This document shows positions 12,331 to 23,335 of a stretch of DNA of 64,000 nucleotides, in pieces (within the stretch, counting starts at the first letter, position 1; every line of letters starts with the position of its first letter). This DNA is from Megaustenia siamemsis (lineage: Eukaryota > Mollusca > Gastropoda > Stylommatophora > Ariophantidae). The notes under the pieces are model-generated. The model saw nothing but the letters and a program-made list of their open reading frames with translations, did not search any database and was not told the DNA's origin. The translations under genes and the position numbers were made by a program. The stretch lies in assembly GCA_032433765.1 (NCBI GenBank), contig JAVIAB010000025.1:36106782-36170781 (forward strand). The letters are read 5' to 3'.

Positions 12331-12344
12331 TGAAATATAAAATA

Positions 12345-12405
12345 TGAAACATGGCATATGAAACATGACATATGAAACAAGACATATGAAACACAACATA
12401 TGAAA
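12345..12405. repeat. short tandem ATATGAAACA(T/C)GAC-like repeat
   Basis: Four imperfect copies, about 16-17 bp each, next to the right target-site duplication of the RTE element. Confidence 0.7.
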
Positions 12406-12497
12406 CACATTGGTAAAATATTTTATTTCAGAAAATGTGAAAACAGGTGGTGACCTTGAATACTCAACACCAGAATATCTCAAATGCCAGAAACCAT

Positions 12498-12752
12498 GTT
12501 GACTTTGCCTGGGCAGTGACCAGTTTGGGCCTACTCTTTTCTATTTTGAACGGTCAAAGGTTCTTGGACATGTGAATACACATGGGACCTCCTGTTTTGT
12601 GCTGTTTACTGAGAGGCTAGACACACCAGAGACCAGTGTAGGCTGAAGCCATGAGGAAACCTGTTTTAAAGTGAAAACTTGTCTGTGGCAGGGTTTGAAT
12701 CCAGAGCCATCCAGAGGCAGATGCATTAACTCTGGACCACCCATGCCCAATA
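12498..12752 (-). mobile_element. tRNA-derived SINE (family 1)
   Basis: On the minus strand it begins near 12752 with a tRNA-like head: A-box-like TGGTCCAGAGTTAATGC and B-box-like GGATTCAAACCC (12691-12702). The body continues to about 12498. A related body fragment lies at 40110-40240 (shared GGCCTACTC and the ACATGTG..AC.CATGGGAC region), supporting a dispersed family. Target-site duplications not identified. Confidence 0.6.
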
Positions 12753-12946
12753 ATCATTATGATATGGCATCTGTAATTAGTCTGATGTAATATATTCTGA
12801 AATAGCAGTAGTGGTCATGGTTGCAGTAGTAGTGGTAGTGATAGCACTTGTGGTGGTGGTAGTAGCAGCAGTAGTTTTGTTTGTACCAATGACATTGGTT
12901 GAAACCTGCAGAAGTGTAAACATTAGAATTTTGTGCCTTTCACAAC

Positions 12947-14018
12947 ACTTGTGAGAACATAAGATGAAGTGGTCGACGATTGTGAGAACATAAGATGAAG
13001 TGGTCGACGATTGTGAGAACATAAGATGAAGTGGTCGACGATTGTGAGAACATAAGATGAAGTGGTCGACGATTGTGAGAACATAAGATGAAGTGGTCGA
13101 CGATTGTGAGAACATAAGATGAAGTGGTCGACGATTGTGAGAACATAAGATGAAGTGGTCGACGATTGTGAGAACATAAGATGAAGTGGTCGACGATTGT
13201 GAGAAAATAAGATGAAGTGATCGACGATTGTGAGAAAATAAGATGAAGTGGTCGACGATTGTGATAAAATAAGATGAAGTGGTCGACGATTGTGATAAAA
13301 TAAGATGAAGTGGTCGACGATTGTGAGAATATAAGATGAAGTGGTCGACGATTGTGATAAAATAAGATGAAGTGGTCGACGATTGTGAGAACGTAAGATG
13401 AAGTGATTGACGATTGTGAGAACATAAGATGAAGTGGTTGACGATTGTGAGAACATAAGATGTAGTGATTGACGATTGTGATAACATAAGATGAAGTGAT
13501 TGACGATTGTGAGAACATAAGATGAAGTGATTGACGATTGTGATAACATAAGATGAAGTGGTTGACGATTGTGAGAACATAAGATGAAGTGGTTGACGAT
13601 TGTGAGAACATAAGATGAAGTGATTGACAATTGTGATAACATAAGATGAAGTGATTGATGATTGTGAGAACATAAGATGAAGTGATTGATGATTGTGAGA
13701 ACATAAGATGAAGTGGTTGACGATTGTGAGAACATAAGATGAAGTGATTGACAATTGTGATAACATAAGATGAAGTGATTGACGATTGTGAGAACATAAG
13801 ATGAAGTGATTGATGATTGTGAGAACATAAGATGAAGTGATTGATGATTGTGAGAACATAAGATGAAGTGGTTGATGATTGTGAGAACATAAGATGAAGT
13901 GATTGATGATTGTGAGAACATAAGATGAAGTGATTGACGATTGTGATGACATAAGATGAAGTGATTGATGATTGTGATAACATAAGATGAAGTGATCGAC
14001 GATTGTGAGAACATAAGA
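12947..14018. repeat. 31-bp minisatellite, ~34 copies, with CpG gradient
   Basis: Unit contains AACATAAGATGAAGTGGTCG and ACGATTGTGAG. Left copies carry GTCGACG (two CpGs); right copies carry TTGACG or TTGATG. All three minus-strand frames are open over most of the array because the unit has no stop, so those ORFs are not genes. Confidence 0.95.
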
Positions 14019-14157
14019 GGAAGTGAATAAGAAGAATTGAATATTTGTTGTTATTGTGTAATATTATAGTATCAACCTATTTATGGCTGATATGATATGG
14101 ACAACAACATATTCATCTATCATGAGAAGCAGTATCAATTATCAATTTCTGTTTCAG

Positions 14158-14289
14158 GCTTTTCAACAAGCTTTCAATCAAATTCCATTAACATCAAAAC
14201 TAGTTGAGCCAACCTTAAATGGACAGAATAGCGATGATTCAGAACACATTTATGATGAAACACCCAGCATGGATGATACTTTCCATGTG
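14158..14289 (+). CDS. formin exon 1 of the supported chain
   Basis: 132 nt, phase 0 to 0. Acceptor TTCTGTTTCAG|GCT, donor CATGTG|GTAAGT (strong). Encodes 44 residues starting AFQQAFNQIPLTSK and ending in an acidic stretch containing EHIYDETPSMDD. It lies upstream of the FH1 region, and no domain is recognised. An upstream exon must supply the start codon. The 14-bp array begins about 15 nt after the donor, and a broken copy of this exon lies at 15580-15655. Confidence 0.75.
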
Positions 14290-14304
14290 GTAAGTGTTCA
14301 TGAT

Positions 14305-15578
14305 CATCATTATTCCATCATTATTATTCCATCATCATTTTTCCATCATCATTATTCCATCATCATTCCATCAACATTATTCCAATATCATTATTTGATC
14401 AATATTATTCCATCAACATTATTCCATCATTCCATCAACATTATCCCATCATCATTATTCCATCATCATTATTCCATCATCATTATTCCATCATCATTCC
14501 ATGAACATCATCCCATCAACATTATTCCATCATCATTATTCCATCAACATTATTTCATCATCATTATTCCATCATCATTATTCCATCAACATTACTCCAT
14601 CATCATTATTCCATCAACATTATTCCATCATCATTATCCCATCATCATTATTCCATCAATATTATTATATCATCATTTTCCATCATCATTATTCCATCAT
14701 CAGTATTCCATCATCATTCCATCAACATTATTCCATTATTATTATTCCAACATCATTATTCAATCAATATTATTCCATCAACAATATTCCATCATCATTC
14801 CATCAACATTATTCCATCATCATTATTCCATCATCATTATTCCATCAACATTATTCCATCATCGTTATTCCATCAACATTATTCCATCAAGATTATTCCA
14901 TCAACATTACTCCATCAACATTATTCCATCAACATTATTCCAACATCATTATTCCATCAAAATTATTCCATCAGCATTAATCCATCATCGTTATTCCATC
15001 ATCATTATTTCATCATTATTCCATCAACATTATTCTATAATCATTATTCCATAATCATTATTCCATCAACATTATTCCAACATCATTATTCCATCAACAT
15101 TACTCCATCAACATTATTCCAGCATCATTATTCCATCAACTTTATTCCATCAACATTATCCCAACATCATTATTCCATCATCATCATTCCATCATGATTA
15201 TTCCATCAACATTATTCTATAATCATTATTCCGTCAACATTGTTCCATCAACATTATTCCATCATCATTATTTCATCAACATGTTTCTATAATCATTATT
15301 CCATTAACATTATTCCATCATCATTATTCCATCAATATTATTCCATCAACATTATCCCATCATAATTATTCCATCAACATTATTCCATCATCATTATTCC
15401 ATCAATAGTATTCCACTGACATTATTCCAGTATCATTATTCCATCAACATTATCCCATCAACATTATCCCATCAACATTATTCCAGTATCATTATTCCAT
15501 CAATATTATTCCATCATCATTATTCCATCATAATTATTCCAGTATCATTATTCCATCAACATTATTTCATCAACATTA
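14305..15578. repeat. 14-bp minisatellite, ~90 copies
   Basis: Unit CATTATTCCATCA(T/A). Starts about 15 nt after the exon 1 donor and ends at a degenerate copy of exon 1. Exon 1 itself contains ATTCCATTAACATC, close to the array unit. Confidence 0.93.
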
Positions 15579-15579
15579 A

Positions 15580-15655
15580 AATATTTGAGCCAACCCTGAA
15601 TGGACTGAAGAACTATTTATGATGAAACACCCGATATGCTTGACTGTTACACGTT
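15580..15655 (+). pseudogene. degenerate copy of formin exon 1
   Basis: TTGAGCCAACCCTGAATGGA and ATTTATGATGAAACACCC match exon 1 (14206 onward) with an internal deletion of about 14 bp and several substitutions. The donor GTAAGT is lost (ACGTTGTGAC). It is therefore a broken duplicate, separated from the intact exon by the 14-bp array. Confidence 0.8.
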
Positions 15656-15718
15656 GTGACGTCTTGGAACAACAGTATCCCTTCAACCTCTGGCCATTTT
15701 TTTATTTGTGACCCATTT

Positions 15719-16492
15719 TGCTCCTCTTTGTTTCCTCTCTTTAACCTTTTTATTCCTAGTTTGTCTCTCTTTCACTTCTCCTTTTTGTTTCCACTCATCT
15801 TTACCATTGTATTCCTAGTTTGTCTCTCTTTCACTTCTCCTCTTTGTTTCCACTCATCTTTACCATTTTATCCCTAGTTTGTCTCTCTTTCACCTCTCCT
15901 CTTTGTTTCCACTCATCTTTACCATTTTATCCCTAGTTTGTCTCTCTTTCACTTCTCCTCTTTGTTTCCACTCATCTTTACCATTTTATCCCTAGTTTGT
16001 CTCTCTTTCACCTCTCCTCTTTGTTTCCACTCATCTTTACCATTTTATCCCTAGTTTGTCTCTCTTTCACCTCTCCTCTTTGTTTCCACTCATCTTTACC
16101 ATTTTATCCCTAGTTTGTCTCTCTTTCACCTCTCCTCTTTGTTTCCACTCATCTTTACCATTTTATCCCTAGTTTGTCTCTCTTTCACTTCTCCTTTTTG
16201 TTTCCACTCATCTTTACCATTTTATTCCTAGTTTGTCTCTCTTTCACCTCTCCTCTTTGTTTCCACTCATCTTTACCATTTTATCCCTAGTTTGTCTCTC
16301 TTTCACTTCTCCTTTTTGTTTCCACTCATCTATACCATTTTATCCCTAGTTTGTCTCTCTTTCACCTCTCCTCTTTGTTTCCACTCATCTTTACCATTTT
16401 ATCCCTAGTTTGTCTCTCTTTCACTTCTCCTCTTTGTTTCCACTCATCTTTACCATTTTATCCCTAGTTTGTCTCTCTTTCACTTCATCTCT
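15719..16492. repeat. 59-bp pyrimidine-rich minisatellite, ~13 copies
   Basis: Unit includes TTTGTTTCCACTCATCTTTA and ATTTTATCCCTAG, giving a series of acceptor-like (Y)nNCTAG sites in sense orientation. Copies are highly uniform. Flanked by a 17-bp inverted repeat, 15703-15719 and 16710-16726. Confidence 0.95.
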
Positions 16493-16817
16493 TTGCTTCC
16501 ACTGAATGGCATTTCTTGCTATGGTTTGCCCTTGCATGTGACTATCTATCTGACGTCTGTATTATTACATATGTTTATTGCTGACTTTGATATGTATTAT
16601 TACATATGTTTATTGCTGACTTTGAAATATTCTGACCTTTCCTTTAGGCAGGTTATCTGTTAGAATAGCTTCTTCAGTAGTCAACTTCTACTGTGTCTTT
16701 AGACCGACTAAAATGGGTCACAAATAGAACGGTGCATTTGAGGTTTTCACCAGTTCCGTTTAGTTTTTCATGCAGGACTACTTTCAACATTCTTTTAACA
16801 ATTTAACAAATGACTGA
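16493..16817. other. mostly unique intron sequence
   Basis: Contains one direct duplication of 31 bp (16560-16590 and 16595-16625, ACATATGTTTATTGCTGAC core) and the right arm of the inverted repeat. No exon with good borders seen. Confidence 0.6.
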
Positions 16818-17070
16818 ATATTTATTATTGTAGGAATTTAATAGATGACTTAATATTTATTATTGAAGGAATTTAACAGATGAATTAATATTTATTATTG
16901 GAGGAATTTAACAGATGACTTAATATTTATTATTGGAGGAATTTAACAGATGACTTTATATTTATTATTGGAGGAATTTAACAGATGACTTAATATTTAT
17001 TATTGGAACAATTTTACAGATGACTTAATATTTATTATTGGAGGAATTTTAACAAATGGCTTACTATTTA
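16818..17070. repeat. ~35-bp minisatellite, ~7 copies
   Basis: Core GGAATTTAACAGATGACTTA and ATATTTATTATTGG. Lies in the intron before exon 2. Confidence 0.92.
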
Positions 17071-17160
17071 TTATTGGAAAAAAATTAACCAAGATCCTGA
17101 TATATTTGGAAGTTTTTATCACATAATCATAAATGTTTCTTTACCATGTTTGTTTTGTAG

Positions 17161-17198
17161 CCATCTGCACATGACAGAATGCCACTTCCTGTAAACAA
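17161..17198 (+). CDS. formin exon 2 (38-nt microexon)
   Basis: Acceptor with a T-rich tract ending TTTTGTAG, donor AACAA|GTAAGT. Encodes PSAHDRMPLPVN plus two bases. The single base opening exon 3 completes AAT (Asn), so the frame passes exactly from exon 1 to exon 3. Its small size and the phase fit on both sides are the main evidence. Confidence 0.72.
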
Positions 17199-17301
17199 GT
17201 AAGTTGTTGTGTATGGAGACGTTTGATGTTTACAAATGGTGGCTAGCAACTAATCATAGATAGCTTTTTAAGAGGACAGCCACTGTCCAGAGGAATTAAA
17301 G

Positions 17302-17545
17302 AAATGATTGTTAACTGGAGCAATGAAATAACTGTTGACTGAAATAATTAAATAACTTGACTGGAATAATGAAATAACTGTTGACTGGAATAATGAAATA
17401 GCTGTTGACCAAAATAATGAAATAACAGTTGATAGAAATAGTGACTGAAATAATGAAATAACTGTTGACTAAAATAATAAAATAACAGTTAACAGGGACA
17501 ATGAAATAACTGTTGACAGAAATAGTGAAATAACTATTGACTGGA
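17302..17545. repeat. ~24-bp minisatellite, ~10 copies
   Basis: Core GAAATAACTGTTGACTG with AATAAT; diverged copies. Confidence 0.9.
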
Positions 17546-17549
17546 ATAT

Positions 17550-17962
17550 GGCGTATAGGGCAGAAGTAATAGCTCTCCATGTCTGAATATTCGTCGCAGC
17601 CTGTTTTAACTCTTGGTTATTTCTAAGACCCATAATTTTGCTTCCTTTAATGATAGTTTAATGTAAGGTTTCTTTCTGTCTTCCTCATTTTCTTTTACCC
17701 TCTGGTGTCCATATAAGGGCCTGGTGAGGTAGCCTTCTGACATCCATTCTGAGAACATGACCAAGGTGTTTCCAGCTGCGCTTCCTAACGTTGTTGGATA
17801 CATAGTCTTGATTTGTTCCTTGTGTTATTTCTGTAATTGAGTTGTAGTCTGACCATTGAATGTTTAGCAATCTTCAAAGACATTTGTTTTCAAAAGCATT
17901 TAGCCTTTGGTCTAGAGATTTTGTTGTTTTCCAGCTCTAGCACTCATAAATTAATCCTGGAC
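17550..17962 (-). pseudogene. LINE 3' fragment (RT C-terminal region)
   Basis: The minus strand encodes LNAFENKCL, then KHLGHVLRMDVRRLPHQALI and WTPEGKRK with frame breaks, the typical C-terminal end of CR1/RTE-like non-LTR ORFs (LGHVLRM...ALxWxPxGKRKRGRP). Truncated at both ends and inactive. Confidence 0.8.
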
Positions 17963-17994
17963 TAAATATAAATAATGGCAAATATCAATCATTT

Positions 17995-18254
17995 CGTTCG
18001 TTCGTTCGTTCGCTTTCGTCAGCTTTGACCTCTGACGAAGTCCCACCCACTCAATTTTGTGGGACTGAATTTTGCGTGTAAAGTCTGTTTTATCCCATTA
18101 CAGGATGCCCCTCGCCATGCAGGCAGATTTACTCCGACTTCAGAGGTACTCATTTTTAGGGAATTAGTAAAACCCAGGTGTCCTCGCCAGGGTACGAACC
18201 CCGGCTGTTGCCGTGGTAAGCCAACCGCCTATCGATTGCGTTAACCGGACACCC
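17995..18254 (-). mobile_element. tRNA-derived SINE (family 2), complete with TSD
   Basis: 260 bp flanked by a perfect 12-bp duplication TATCAATCATTT (17983-17994 and 18255-18266). On the minus strand it starts GTGTCCGGTTAACGCAATCG, followed by GGCGGTTGGCTTACC and the B box GGGGTTCGTACCC. It ends in a (CGAA)n tail, read as CGTTCGTTCG on the plus strand. The tRNA-like head plus simple tail define the class. Confidence 0.88.
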
Positions 18255-18550
18255 TATCAATCATTTGAAAATTGACTGTTTAACATTTTGACTTAGTTTG
18301 GTAGCATTGATTACAAACACAGACATTTCCTTATTACAATGTTGGTGCCAATACCAACTGCTAATTGTAATAGTTGCTGGGTCATAAAATACAAATACAG
18401 ATAACTGAGTGTCCAGATAACGAAAGTCTGGGTAATCAAACTTCTGTAGAGCTGTTCTGGCAGTAATTGAAGTATCCGTCCTTAGTCATGTGAGTTGCCA
18501 AGCCCATGCTGCTGAAGTCAAGGTCTCTCCATCTCCTTCATTTCTCCCAG

Positions 18551-18655
18551 TTCTTGAGACCAGATTATTGGCTCATGGTGGGGTGGCTGGTTACACTCCA
18601 CTTGTAGCCCCTTGAACACACAAGCCCAACCAAATTGGTTAAAAACTTATTGGAC
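18551..18655 (+). repeat. direct-repeat flank, copy 1
   Basis: TTCTTGAGACCAG to AAATTGGTTAAAAACTTATT recurs, slightly diverged, at 19750-19847. The two copies bracket the 34/42-bp array. Confidence 0.88.
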
Positions 18656-19749
18656 TATCACCACAAAATTAATCTGAAGCTTATTGGACTATCACCACAA
18701 AATTGATCTGAAACTTATTGGACTATCACCACAAAATTGATCTGAAACTTATTGGACTAACACCACAAAATTGATCTGAAACTTATTGGACTATCACCAC
18801 AAAATTGAACTGAAACTTATTGGACTATCACCACAAAATTGATCTGAAACTTATTGGACTATCACCACAAAATTTATCTGAAACTTATTGGACTATCACC
18901 ACAAAATTGATCTGAAACTTATTGGACTATCACCACAAATCCACTTAATTGATCTGAAACTTATTGGACTATCACCACAAAATTTATCGGAAACTTATTG
19001 GACTATCCCCACAAAATTGATCTGAAACTTATTGGACTATCACCACAAACCCACTTAATTGATCTGAAACTTATTGGACTATCACCACAAAATTTATCGG
19101 AAACTTATTGGACTATCACCACAAAATTGATCTGAAACTTATTGGACTATCACCACAAACCCACTTAATTGATCTGAAACTTATTGGACTAACACCACAA
19201 ACCCACTTAATTAATCTGAAACTTATTGGACTATCACCACAAACCCACTTAATTGATCTGAAACTTATTGGACTATCACCACAAACCCACTTAATTGATC
19301 TGAAACTTATTGGACTATCACCACAAACCCACTTAATTGATCTGAAACTTATTGGACTAACACCACAAACCCACTTATTTGATCAGAAACCTATTGGACT
19401 ATCACCACAAACCCACTTAACCCACTTAATTGATCAAAACCTATTGGACTATCATCACAAACCCACTTAATTGATCTGAAACCTATTGGACTATCACCAC
19501 AAACCCACTTAATTGATCTGAAATCTATTGGACTATCACCACACTAAATTGATCTGAAACTTATTGGACTAACACCACAAACCCACTAAATTGATCTGAA
19601 ATCTATTGGACTATCACAACAAACCCACTAAATTGATCTGAAACCTATTGGACTATCACCACAAACCCACTTAATTGATCTGAAACCTATTGGACTATCA
19701 CCACAAACCCACTAAATTGATCTGAACCTATTGGACTATCACCACAAGA
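18637..19749. repeat. 34/42-bp dimorphic minisatellite, ~29 copies
   Basis: Core CTTATTGGACTATCACCACA then AATTGATCTGAAA. Left units are mostly the 34-bp form, right units mostly 42 bp with an extra CCCACTTA-containing segment. The 42-bp form keeps a 14-codon frame. Confidence 0.95.
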
Positions 19750-19847
19750 TTCTTGAGACCAGGTTATTGGTCCATGGTGTGGTATCTGGTTACACTGCAC
19801 TTGTTGACCCCACAAGCCCAACCAAATTGGTTAAAAACTTATTGGAC
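19750..19847 (+). repeat. direct-repeat flank, copy 2
   Basis: Second copy of the 18551-18655 segment. Its end, AAAAACTTATTGGACTA, leads back into array-like sequence. Confidence 0.85.
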
Positions 19848-20154
19848 TAATCACCAAGAGCCCCATATAGTGAGATAACGTCAGGTACCAACACTCAAAT
19901 GATTGATATAGTGATTAATCATAGTTCCCTCATTATTGGAATGAAGAGATAGTTGTAAACAAAGGAATCATGTGCCGTGCTGTGAATTTTGAATGTGTTA
20001 TCTTGTGAACTTTAAATGTATTGTTATTTTGTAAATTTTCAATGTAGTTATTTTTATGAATTTTTAATGTATTGTTATTTTGTGCCTTGTCAGGTCAGGT
20101 AATTGATCTGTTACTGTATGCAGTAGACGGGACTAATAAATATTACTATCGATC
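19848..20154. other. A/T-rich spacer
   Basis: Contains two or three diverged copies of a TTTTAATGTATTGTTATTTTG-like segment (20015-20090). No exon recognised. Confidence 0.5.
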
Positions 20155-21145
20155 ATTTTATTGCCATGGTTACCATCATTGCTGTGTGAATCACTCTATT
20201 GCCATGGTTATCATCATTGCTGTGTGAATCATTCTACTGCCATGGTTATCATCATTGCTGTGTGAATCACTCTACTGCCATGGTTATCATCATTGCTGTG
20301 TGCATCACTCAATTGCCATGGTTGTCATCATTGCTGTGTGAATCACTCTACTACCATGATTATCATTGCTGTGTGAATCACTCTACTGCCATGGTTATCA
20401 TCATTGCTGTGTTAATCACTCTACTGCCATAGTTATCATCATTGCTATGTGAATCACTTTATTGCCATGGTTATCATCATTGCTGTGTGAATCACTCTAC
20501 AGCCATGGTTATCATCATTGCTGTGTGAATCACTCTACTGCCATGGTTATCATCATTGCTGTGTGAATCACTCTACAGCCATGGTTATCATCATTGCTGT
20601 GTGAATCACTCTACTGCCATGGTTATCATCATTGCTGTGTGAATCACTCTACTGCCATGGGTATCATCACTGTTGTGTGGATCACTCTACTGCCATGGAT
20701 ATCATCACTGCTGTGTGCATCACTCAATTGCCATGGTTGTCATCATTGCTGTGTGAATCACTCTACTGCCATGGTTATCATTGCTGTGTGAATCACTCTA
20801 TTGCCATGGGTATCATCATTGCTGTGTGCATCACTCAATTGCCATGGTTGTCATCATTGCTGTGTGAATCACTCTATTGCCATGGTTATCATTGCTGTGT
20901 GAATCACTCTACTGCCATGGTTATCATCATTGCTGTGTGAATCACTCTACTGCCATAGTTATCATCATTGCTGTGTGAATCACTATTGTCATGGTTATCA
21001 TCATTGCTGTGTGAATCACTCTACTGCCATAGTTATCATCATTGCTGTGTGAATCACTCTACTGCCATGGTTATCATCACTGCTGTGTGAATCACGTTAT
21101 TGCCATGGTTATCTTCATTGCTGTGTGAATCACTCTATTGCCATG
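20155..21145. repeat. 38-bp minisatellite, ~26 copies
   Basis: Core TGCCATGGTTATCATCATTG then CTGTGTGAATCACTCTAC. Lies in the intron before exon 3 and ends about 130 nt from its acceptor. Confidence 0.95.
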
Positions 21146-21278
21146 TAAATTGCTCTATTGTTGCACTTATCACTCTGCCTGCTTATGCTTAATTTTGTAT
21201 AAATCCTCACCCAAATATTATTATCGATTTACAATTGCCTCAATGTTTTCAACCAATATAATTTATTGTTACTTGTAG

Positions 21279-22002
21279 TCAGTCACCAGGGGAGATAACA
21301 GCTCATGTCACTGTGCAACTGAACTACATTGACAAGAGTGCTCCTCTCCTGAAGACGTTTGACGTGATGAGGAGTTCAGAGAATCTTCTTTCCTTGAAGC
21401 AAGACAGGAGACACATCGAGTCATCAGGTTGTACCTTGAAGCAAGACAAGAGACCCACTGAGTTATCAGTTTATACCGAACCATTCCTACCAGATGATCC
21501 GTTTGCTTGTTCAGCTGCTACCCTTAGAGAAAGGCTGGACAAGCAAGGTGGAAAGTCTTCATCGCTCAAGATGTACAGATCTCATCAAGGCTTTAGAGAG
21601 CAGCACAGCATGGAGAATAGCAAGGCCCACACAATATTGACATCTTATTGCTGTGAAGAATCAAAGCTCCAGATAAAACAGGAGAGTAGCAAACACAAAC
21701 TGGCATATGATATCAGTGGCAAATCACCATCAAACAAATCAAAAAGCAAGTCAGGTTCAATAAAAGACCTGAAAGGTTCAACTCTTGTCTCACCAAGCAG
21801 TCAGGCTGCCCAGCAGGAAGGGGCTAAAAGAATGATGACTTTGCCTCCACCACCTCCACCACCACCCATCCATCATGGCTGCCACCCTGGTAGTCCCCCT
21901 TTGGCTCCACCTCTGATTGTGAGCCATGATTCTGCCAAACAACAGCACATTTCTAACATTAGATTGAAACAAGTCCACTGGATCAAAGTTAGTAGCACCC
22001 AG
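21279..22002 (+). CDS. formin exon 3: linker, FH1 and start of FH2
   Basis: 724 nt, entering with one base and leaving in phase 0. Acceptor TTACTTGTAG, donor ACCCAG|GTAATA. Begins QSPGEITAHVTVQLNYIDKS, then about 190 residues rich in Ser, Lys and Gln with two copies of an LKQD(R/K)R motif (low-complexity, probably disordered linker). Next comes a short FH1 of eight consecutive prolines followed by HHGCHPGSPPLAPPL. Last is the FH2 start RLKQVHWIKVSSTQ, which carries the conserved lasso tryptophan. FH1 is much shorter than in Diaphanous or FMN formins, so few profilin sites are expected. Confidence 0.88.
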
Positions 22003-22159
22003 GTAATACCAGCAAAATGTTGATACTTCTACAACCAAACTGGTCTTTATTGTTATTTTATTAATAAATTAGGCCTACATTACAGATAAATTAGTCACTT
22101 TTGTTGCAGTAATGTGTATGGCCCTTTACAACCTAATTAATCTCTTGCTCTATAATCTT

Positions 22160-22405
22160 TCTGTTTTCCAAGAACTGTATTTATGTTTGATAGACTGCAC
22201 CAAAGCATTTAACAAGGTAAGACATCAAGAAATAATCATAAATGTTGACAGCAAAGAGACAACAAATTTCAACAAATAAACAAAAGGTGTTGGTCAAGGC
22301 AGTGTACAGTCTCCAGATTTATTCAAACTGTGAGTTCATACAAAAATCCATAAAAGACATACAGTCTCCAGATTTATTCAAACTGTGAGTTCATACAAAA
22401 ATCCA
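22160..22405 (+). pseudogene. old RTE-like RT fragment
   Basis: Reads ELYLCLIDCTKAFNKVRHQE, then NVDSKE, then GVGQGSVQSPDLFK. These match the RTE element at 9263-12330 (LYLCFIDYTKAFDKVKHQE, NVDSKD, SPDLFN). A segment of about 55 bp (CAGTCTCCAGATTTATTCAA onward) is tandemly duplicated at its end. Strongly diverged and dead. Confidence 0.75.
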
Positions 22406-22546
22406 TAAAAAACATATGCAGAATCTCAGTCAGTGGTCATAAACAAGTCGAGGTATTTTGAGAACAATATACACTTGTATTTGATAAATCGTTCTTGATT
22501 CTCTACTTGCTATTGACTCTATATCATTGATTAAATATTGGGGCTG

Positions 22547-22985
22547 CTGTAGCTTATATGTAAAGTGGTTTCCTCTTGGTCTACCTTGTCTGTAGCTTCT
22601 ATGTAAAGTGGTTTTCTCATGGTCTACCTTGTCTGTAGCTTCTAGGTAAAGTGGTTCTCTCTTGGTCTATAATGTTTGTAGCTTCTAGGTAAAGTGGTCC
22701 TCTCTTGGTCTACCTTGTCTGTAGCTTCTAGGTAAAGTGATTCTCTCTTGATTTATATTGTCTCTAGCTTCTAGGTAAAGTGGTTCTCTCATGGTCTACC
22801 TTGTCTCTAGCTTCTAGGTAAAGTGGTTCTCTCATGGTCTACCTTGTCTCTAGCTTCTAGGTAAAGTGGTTCTCTCATGGTCTACCTTGTCTGTAGCTTC
22901 TAGGTAAAGTGGTTCTCTCATGGTCTACCTTGTCTGTAGCTTCTAGGTAAAGTGGTTCACTCTTGGTCTACATTGTCTCTAGCTC
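22547..22985. repeat. 43-bp minisatellite, ~10 copies
   Basis: Core GTAGCTTCTAGGTAAAGTGG then TTCTCTCATGGTCTACCTTG. Each unit contains CTAG|GTAAAG, a donor-like site. Confidence 0.93.
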
Positions 22986-23006
22986 AGGGTATGATGTCTT
23001 CCTCAT

Positions 23007-23335
23007 AGTCTTCCTTGTTGACAGTATTGAAATCTTCCTTGTTGACAGTATTGAAATCTTCCTTGTTGACAGTATTGAAATCTTCCTTGTTGACAGTATT
23101 GAAATCTTCCTTGTTGACAGTATTGAAATCTTCCTTGTTGACAGTATTGAAATCTTCCTTGTTGACAGTATTGAAATCTTCCTTGTTGACAGTATTGAAA
23201 TCTTCCTGTGTTCACTGCACTGAAATCTTCCTTGTTCACTGCCCTGAAATCATCCAGTGTTCACTGCACTGAAATCTTCCTTGTTCACTGCTTTGAAATC
23301 ATCCAGTGTTCACTGTACTGATATCTTCCTCGTTC
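23007..23335. repeat. 24-bp minisatellite
   Basis: Eight nearly exact units of CTTCCTTGTTGACAGTATTG+AAAT, then five diverged units with TTCACTGC.CTGAAATC. Because 24 is a multiple of three, both strands give long frames that are not genes. Confidence 0.95.

Noticed and set aside
12421..12482. Possible exon after ATTTTATTTCAG reading NVKTGGDLEYSTPEYLKCQK
   Set aside because: Only an acceptor and a short open frame. No convincing donor, no homology recognised, and no phase link to exon 14158.
12691..12702. A real tRNA gene at the B-box-like site (also at 18195 and 42956)
   Set aside because: No complete cloverleaf can be folded by eye, and each site is the head of a longer element; two of the three have clear target-site duplications. 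They are SINEs.
12777..14014. Three overlapping minus-strand frames of about 350-390 codons
   Set aside because: The 31-bp unit lacks stops in all minus frames, so each frame is open and cycles through the same repeat. An array artefact.
18640..19750. CRISPR-like direct repeats (also considered for several other arrays)
   Set aside because: The units are head to tail with no unique spacers, in a genome with introns, LINEs and SINEs. These are eukaryotic minisatellites.
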